NCBI GenBank assembly: GCA_017437345.1
Contig: JAFSBJ010000200.1
Coordinates: 1-10,862, forward strand
DNA length: 10,862 nt
Source of the DNA: Clostridia bacterium
GTDB taxonomy: Bacteria > Bacillota_A > Clostridia > UMGS1810
Direction: 5' to 3'
Part shown: positions 7,504 through 10,862 of the stretch, piece after piece
How positions within the stretch are numbered: position 1 is the stretch's first letter
Layout: each line of letters starts with the position of its first letter
Notes under the pieces: generated by a model
Seen by the model: the letters and a program-made list of their open reading frames with translations, nothing else
What the model was told of the DNA's origin: nothing
Database searches by the model: none
Program-made: the position numbers and the translations under genes

Positions 7504-7557
7504 AGGTGTAGTGTAATTTCAACATTTTACGCCTAACAAAATGGTTAATTTGAAATT
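7504..7557 (+). promoter_or_regulatory. Structured 5' leader of the 853-residue secreted-protein gene (hairpin, possible pseudoknot)
   Basis: AATTTCAA-CATTTT (7515-7528) pairs with AAAATG (7538-7543) and TTGAAATT (7550-7557). This makes a 14-pair stem with a one-sided GTTAAT bulge and a 9-nt loop, ACGCCTAAC. The upstream AGGUGU (7504-7509) is complementary to ACGCCU in that loop (7529-7534, one G-U), so an H-type pseudoknot is possible. Only a short T-run follows, so a terminator is doubtful. The role is unknown. The rest of the 7351-7617 gap holds the two promoters and the leader block described separately. Confidence 0.4.
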
Positions 7558-7586
7558 TTTTCGTATTGATATAAGGTACTTAAAAG

Positions 7587-7617
7587 TTTTGACACAACTT
7601 ATTTAGGAGGAAAAAAT
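7587..7617 (+). promoter_or_regulatory. Leader block with ribosome binding site, copy 1 (shared with the next gene)
   Basis: TTTTGACACA (7587-7596) is followed by ACTTATT and then TAGGAGGAAAAAAT up to the ATG; the Shine-Dalgarno AGGAGG is at 7605-7610, 7 nt before the start. Nearly the same block precedes the second secreted gene at 10201-10228. The flanking sequences are not alike, so the block itself seems conserved. Confidence 0.6.
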
Positions 7618-10179
7618 ATGAGAACACGAAAATTATTGGCCGGCATTATGGTTTTTGCTATCGCTGTTTCCTGTATAGCTATACCTACCGGTGTTGCGGC
7701 AGCATCTCCAACATATGATGCGGTGGAGTATTTCTCTGACTTCGTGGCAGGCGAGGACACAAGTGTATGGGAAAACAACGAAATAAACCGCTGGACAGTT
7801 GACACTGCAAGCGGTGTCATGAAAGGAGATAACAATCAGGGCGTTGTGCATGAAATGAATAAAGTCAGCAGAAAGACAGGATTTGCTGATGACTTCACTC
7901 TTACTGCAAGACTTCGCTGGCCGGTTGATGAAGGAGTTCCTTTCCAGAGTGGTATTATAGTTCGCTGGGCAAAGAAAGAAATTCATGTTAAGCTCACGTA
8001 TCAACAGTATTATTACTATGAGGCGGGCAAAACTCTCACAGGAGATTTAAGAGGTGTTTTGGGTCCTGATTGGGTTGATGTAAAACTTGAAACTTATGAT
8101 TTGTCAAGTGGGGTTAAATTTTATTTAGGGGATATCCTTTTATTTGACGGCAAGGTAAGAACTTATGCGTCCGATGTAGGTGAAAGTACTGTTGCTTTCT
8201 ATACCGAGCAGGACTTCCAGGGCGAAGCTGAAAGTGCTATGGAAATTGACTGGGTAAGATACGTTCCTATTTCTTATAAATTCTCTATAAAGACTCCTAC
8301 AGCTAATCAGGAATTTGCCGTAGGTGAGGATGTTAAATTAACAGCTTCTGTTAAGAGCGGACTTTCCTTTTCTCTCAGTTATAAAATCAATGGAATAAAT
8401 GTTGGGTCAGGAAACCTTCTCAACAGTTATCGTGTAACATTAAGCAATCTTGACCCGGGGCACTATTCAGTTGTGGCGGTAAGCGGAAGCGATACCTCTC
8501 CGCCAAGAAAGTTTACTGTTGTTCAGCCTAAGACGTCCGGTTTATATGCTTTTCATAATGAAGATGGTTCGTATACTTTAAACGCGGCTAATTATGCCGG
8601 AGTTGGGACGGTTGCAAAAGTTCAGTTTTTAGTTGACGGTGTTCCTATCGGAGAAGATACGAGTTCTCCATATAGCTATGATCTTCCTGATTTATCTCAG
8701 GAAACACATAAACTTTCTGCTTTTTATTATAACAAGTCAGGAATATTGTTAGATACAAGTGAAACAGAATGGAAGCCGATGTTTACCTCTGAAAGTGTTT
8801 CAGAGAGCTATACAAATGAAGTTTCCTATACTGTTAGTGCAAGTAGCGAAGGAGGCTCTTACAGAGTAGCAAAGACTTTGCCTGGCAAAACAGTAACAGC
8901 CGGAAATCCATATAATTTAGGAACAGATACAGTTCCGGTAAAAGGAGCAATCCTTTATAAATTCACCGGCGTTTCGGGAACAAAGATGCAGGGTGGCGAC
9001 GGAACAATTCAGTTGCAGAACCTATGGACAAATGCGGATAAAGGATATATGGTTGTTTTAGGAAACGAAAGCGATGTTCGCATTCAGGATGAGACAAGTG
9101 CACATCTTGAAAGTACGGCTTTCTGCCCTGGACTTGATGAGGTTTTGGATTTATCCAAACCGTTTGAGCTCCTTATAAAAGATGCAGGCTCTGTTGGAGC
9201 ACCTATCCAGTATTGGTTAAAGTTTGGCAATATGAAAGGCTTTACTTGCATAGCTGAATTTGACTATGCAACAGCGGCAGACAGAACCCCAAGCATTATT
9301 GCGACAGGGGGCGCAAGTATAGGCGTTAATTCAATCATGATTTATGAACTTACTGAATCAGGCCTTACAGCTGCTGATATCATCGGAACGAGTAACTACA
9401 AGGTGTTTGGCATTAAGGATGTTGTTATAGGAACAGACTATGGCAGAACGGGAACACATGAGCTTTCAGGAGACGGTGCAATTCATTATGTGTTCTCTGG
9501 CTTCTCTGCCCGGACAATGGTTCAGACTCATGTAGCTGGCGGCGGTATTTCAATGGTATTTGGTTCTTCTGCTGATGATCAGATGCATATTGATTATCTC
9601 ACAGATGGTGGAACCATCGGTCAGGCTTATATTGGGGCAAAGACTGTTGAAGCAGGCAGAGATATTGAATTTGATTCGAGTCAGCCTTTTGAAGTAATAG
9701 TTGCTATTGCTGATGGTGTGGCTACATATTATGTGAAACCAAGTGGAAAGAGTTTATTCATCAACTGTAGAGATTACAAGGTTTCAAATAATAAGCAGAT
9801 AACAACAGGAATTTCTTCTAATGTAAGTGGAGCAACAGGAACAATGGCCATGACTGTTTATGGAGCTCCTGAAGATTTGGTTGTATTAACCGATGGCGAT
9901 AATACATCTCTTGATCCAACCGACGGATATTTGATGGGAACAATTCTCCGTGCAGTTGTAAAGCCGGGTGTTGTTGGTAAACTTATAGTTGCAGGGTACA
10001 CAAGGAACAATGCGGCGACAGTGGTGGAAATGTTTAATGTTGCTGCAAGTAACACATATCAGGTTAAAATGTTTGATATGAGCAACAGTAGCGTATCAAA
10101 GGTTAAGGTATTTTTATGGGATGGGACAGATTCCATGAAACCTGTTGCCGGATATGACGTTAAGGGGTTTGAAAAATAA
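7618..10179 (+). CDS. Secreted multidomain beta-rich protein with jelly-roll-like, Ig-like and repeated domains
   Basis: The 853-residue protein starts with a signal peptide: basic MRTRK, a hydrophobic core (LLAGIMVFAIAV), and a likely signal peptidase I site at VAA-A-S (residues 26-30). Residues ~31-217 resemble a concanavalin-like jelly roll (FADDFTLTARLRW, SGIIVRW, FYTE, MEIDWVRYV). Two Ig-like domains follow (about 220-302 and 306-387). Two copies of a ~130-residue domain lie at 443-576 and 620-748. A final module (about 750-853) ends with VKVFLWDGTDSMKPVAGYDV, a pattern I recall from secreted clostridial proteins. I see no catalytic domain, SLH repeats, dockerin or LPXTG anchor. The start follows AGGAGG at 7605-7610. 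It is divergent from the AraC gene and 49 nt before another secreted gene, probably in one operon. Glycan binding is an inference from fold; the function is not established. Confidence 0.85.
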   Translation: MRTRKLLAGIMVFAIAVSCIAIPTGVAAASPTYDAVEYFSDFVAGEDTSVWENNEINRWTVDTASGVMKGDNNQGVVHEMNKVSRKTGFADDFTLTARLRWPVDEGVPFQSGIIVRWAKKEIHVKLTYQQYYYYEAGKTLTGDLRGVLGPDWVDVKLETYDLSSGVKFYLGDILLFDGKVRTYASDVGESTVAFYTEQDFQGEAESAMEIDWVRYVPISYKFSIKTPTANQEFAVGEDVKLTASVKSGLSFSLSYKINGINVGSGNLLNSYRVTLSNLDPGHYSVVAVSGSDTSPPRKFTVVQPKTSGLYAFHNEDGSYTLNAANYAGVGTVAKVQFLVDGVPIGEDTSSPYSYDLPDLSQETHKLSAFYYNKSGILLDTSETEWKPMFTSESVSESYTNEVSYTVSASSEGGSYRVAKTLPGKTVTAGNPYNLGTDTVPVKGAILYKFTGVSGTKMQGGDGTIQLQNLWTNADKGYMVVLGNESDVRIQDETSAHLESTAFCPGLDEVLDLSKPFELLIKDAGSVGAPIQYWLKFGNMKGFTCIAEFDYATAADRTPSIIATGGASIGVNSIMIYELTESGLTAADIIGTSNYKVFGIKDVVIGTDYGRTGTHELSGDGAIHYVFSGFSARTMVQTHVAGGGISMVFGSSADDQMHIDYLTDGGTIGQAYIGAKTVEAGRDIEFDSSQPFEVIVAIADGVATYYVKPSGKSLFINCRDYKVSNNKQITTGISSNVSGATGTMAMTVYGAPEDLVVLTDGDNTSLDPTDGYLMGTILRAVVKPGVVGKLIVAGYTRNNAATVVEMFNVAASNTYQVKMFDMSNSSVSKVKVFLWDGTDSMKPVAGYDVKGFEK
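8944..9345 (+). repeat. Protein-level domain repeat, copy A (residues 443-576)
   Basis: This copy starts at GAILYKFTG, passes PFELLIK (F516), YWLKF (Y532) and FTC (F542, C544), and ends at SIMIYEL (Y576). Distances between marks are 73, 16, 10 and 32 residues from the F542-C544 pair onward. The same marks recur in copy B and in the downstream gene. The similarity is seen in protein, not in DNA. Confidence 0.75.
9475..9861 (+). repeat. Protein-level domain repeat, copy B (residues 620-748)
   Basis: This copy starts at GAIHYVFSG and passes PFEVIV (F691), YYVK (Y704) and FINC (F714, C717), ending at MTVYG (Y748). Spacings are 71, 13, 10 and, from the Cys, 31 residues. It is the most divergent of the three copies: Tyr replaces the Trp after Y704, and the Cys is shifted by one position. 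Confidence 0.7.
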
Positions 10180-10200
10180 TCCTGTAAGTTTAAGTTGAGA

Positions 10201-10228
10201 TTTTGACACACTCGTTAGGAGGAAAAAT
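10201..10228 (+). promoter_or_regulatory. Leader block with ribosome binding site, copy 2
   Basis: TTTTGACACA (10201-10210), CTCGT, then TAGGAGGAAAAAT to the ATG repeats the block at 7587-7617, three nucleotides shorter. AGGAGG is at 10217-10222. The gap after the previous stop codon is only 49 nt and holds no terminator hairpin, so this is probably an intra-operon site. TTGACA here is unlikely to be a -35, because no suitable -10 fits before the start codon. Confidence 0.6.
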
Positions 10229-10862
10229 ATGAAATTAAGAAAGATATTAGCGATATTATTATCAATCGCTATGGTGACATCTTTAATAGTTGTGCCGGTA
10301 TCTTCTGCAACTGTAAATGATACAGGTTCATTTGAAGATATTATCCCAACAGAAGGCTCTGCGCCGGGAGATATTATCTATAGTGAGATTGAAACTATAG
10401 AAGGCGCGGCAACTGCAAGTGCGGGATTAGATTGGACTACAGTTGAGTCCTTGCCTTTAGGAGGTGCTTTATACCTTGATTTTAGTGAAGGTATTACAGG
10501 TACTTCAAACAGTGCAACTAACTATATTACTCTTCATGTAGATATGGAAGGCTCAAACGGTACTATCAGTTTGCAGTTTGGTGTTGATACATCAAACACA
10601 ATCAGAGCGCAGAGCGGTTCTGGTTGGACAGGCGCAAACTCTGCAGTAGCTCCTTATGGAACTATTAACCTTGCAGAGGGCTTTGAGCTTATTGTAAAGC
10701 ACAATACTGCTGGAACAGCAGATTACTGGTTAAAGAAAGCAGGGGAAGATGAATTCACCTGTACTCTTGCCGGCGTAGCTATTGGTGCAAACAACAACCG
10801 TACAACAGGTATAACCGCTGCAGGTAATGCTGTTGCAAATGTTACTGCTGCTACACTTTATA
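10229..10862 (+). CDS. Secreted protein sharing the repeated domain (3' truncated by window end)
   Basis: An open frame of 211 codons runs off the window end. It starts with a clear signal peptide: MKLRK, a hydrophobic core (ILAILLSIAMVTSLIVV) and a probable cleavage site after VSSA (residue 27). An acidic, Gly/Ala/Ser/Thr-rich stretch follows (about 28-75). Residues 79-211 are a third copy of the domain found twice in the preceding protein: GALYLDF (79-85), GFELIVK (F152), DYWLKK (Y166), FTC (F176, C178), and a final Tyr at 211. The ribosome binding site AGGAGG (10217-10222) fixes the ATG. It follows the 853-residue secreted gene by 49 nt and is probably co-transcribed with it. Function is unknown; its downstream domains are outside the window. 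Confidence 0.85.
   Translation, partial: MKLRKILAILLSIAMVTSLIVVPVSSATVNDTGSFEDIIPTEGSAPGDIIYSEIETIEGAATASAGLDWTTVESLPLGGALYLDFSEGITGTSNSATNYITLHVDMEGSNGTISLQFGVDTSNTIRAQSGSGWTGANSAVAPYGTINLAEGFELIVKHNTAGTADYWLKKAGEDEFTCTLAGVAIGANNNRTTGITAAGNAVANVTAATLY
10463..10861 (+). repeat. Protein-level domain repeat, copy C (residues 79-211 of the downstream protein)
   Basis: The marks GALY, FELIVK, YWLK and FTC are spaced 73, 14 and 10 residues apart, with 33 more to the final Tyr. The first and third intervals equal those of copy A in the preceding gene. This copy is closer to A (shared YWLK and F-T-C) than to B. The window ends at what looks like the domain's last strand. Confidence 0.7.

Noticed and set aside
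7556..7561. Intrinsic terminator/attenuator formed by the 7515-7557 hairpin and following T-run
   Set aside because: The stem is AU-rich with a 6-nt bulge and only four T residues follow beyond the stem; too weak to call a terminator.
7589..7594. TTGACA in the leader block as a -35 box (also at 10203-10208)
   Set aside because: A 17-nt spacer would place the -10 in the A-run directly before or across the start codon (7612-7617; 10226-10231), with poor matches, and the transcript would lack the ribosome binding site.
7618..7710. Lipoprotein signal (Cys at residue 19, AVSC)
   Set aside because: The -3 position is Ala rather than Leu, Val or Ile, and a better signal peptidase I site (VAA-A) lies a few residues later, so a lipoprotein is unlikely.
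7633..8004. 123-codon minus-strand open frame over the signal peptide region of the secreted gene
   Set aside because: It is antisense to a protein with a clear signal peptide and good ribosome binding site; its composition looks like a shadow frame.

Overview
The window looks like a chromosomal piece of an AT-rich, low-GC Gram-positive anaerobe of the class Clostridia. This rests on the gene order, the strong AGGAGG-type ribosome binding sites, the sigma-A-like promoters and the style of the secreted proteins. I cannot name a genus. There are no tRNA or rRNA genes, CRISPR arrays, insertion sequences or attachment sites that I can support.

Positions 1-6403 are housekeeping genes on the plus strand, in the classic Firmicutes order: the 3' part of infB, then rbfA, an nrnA-type DHH phosphoesterase, truB, ribF, rpsO and pnp. 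They cover translation initiation, 30S maturation, recycling of short RNAs, tRNA pseudouridylation, flavin cofactor synthesis, ribosomal protein S15 and polynucleotide phosphorylase. rbfA to ribF are packed tightly, with gaps of 0-20 nt and a 4-nt truB/ribF overlap, and are probably one transcript. rpsO has its own near-consensus promoter and a structured leader that probably mediates S15 feedback. The rpsO-pnp gap holds two hairpins. The second is a 23-position, almost perfect duplex just upstream of the pnp ribosome binding site, resembling the RNase III-processed autoregulatory leader known from E. coli pnp. A long bidirectional terminator closes the block.

Positions 6448-10862 are accessory. 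An AraC-family regulator on the minus strand diverges from two secreted-protein genes on the plus strand. The 267-bp divergent region has a strong promoter in each direction, a helically phased AAATATT direct repeat between them, and a structured 5' leader (a hairpin with a possible pseudoknot) ahead of the first secreted gene. The 853-residue secreted protein has a signal peptide, a jelly-roll-like N-terminal domain, two Ig-like domains, two copies of a ~130-residue beta-rich domain, and a C-terminal module. The next gene, cut by the window end, encodes another secreted protein carrying a third copy of that domain with nearly identical motif spacing. Both secreted genes share a conserved block around the ribosome binding site.

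The simplest reading is an AraC-controlled secreted or surface operon, perhaps for glycan binding, built from a repeated domain I do not recognise. No catalytic domain, transporter or cell-wall anchor is visible, so its function is open.
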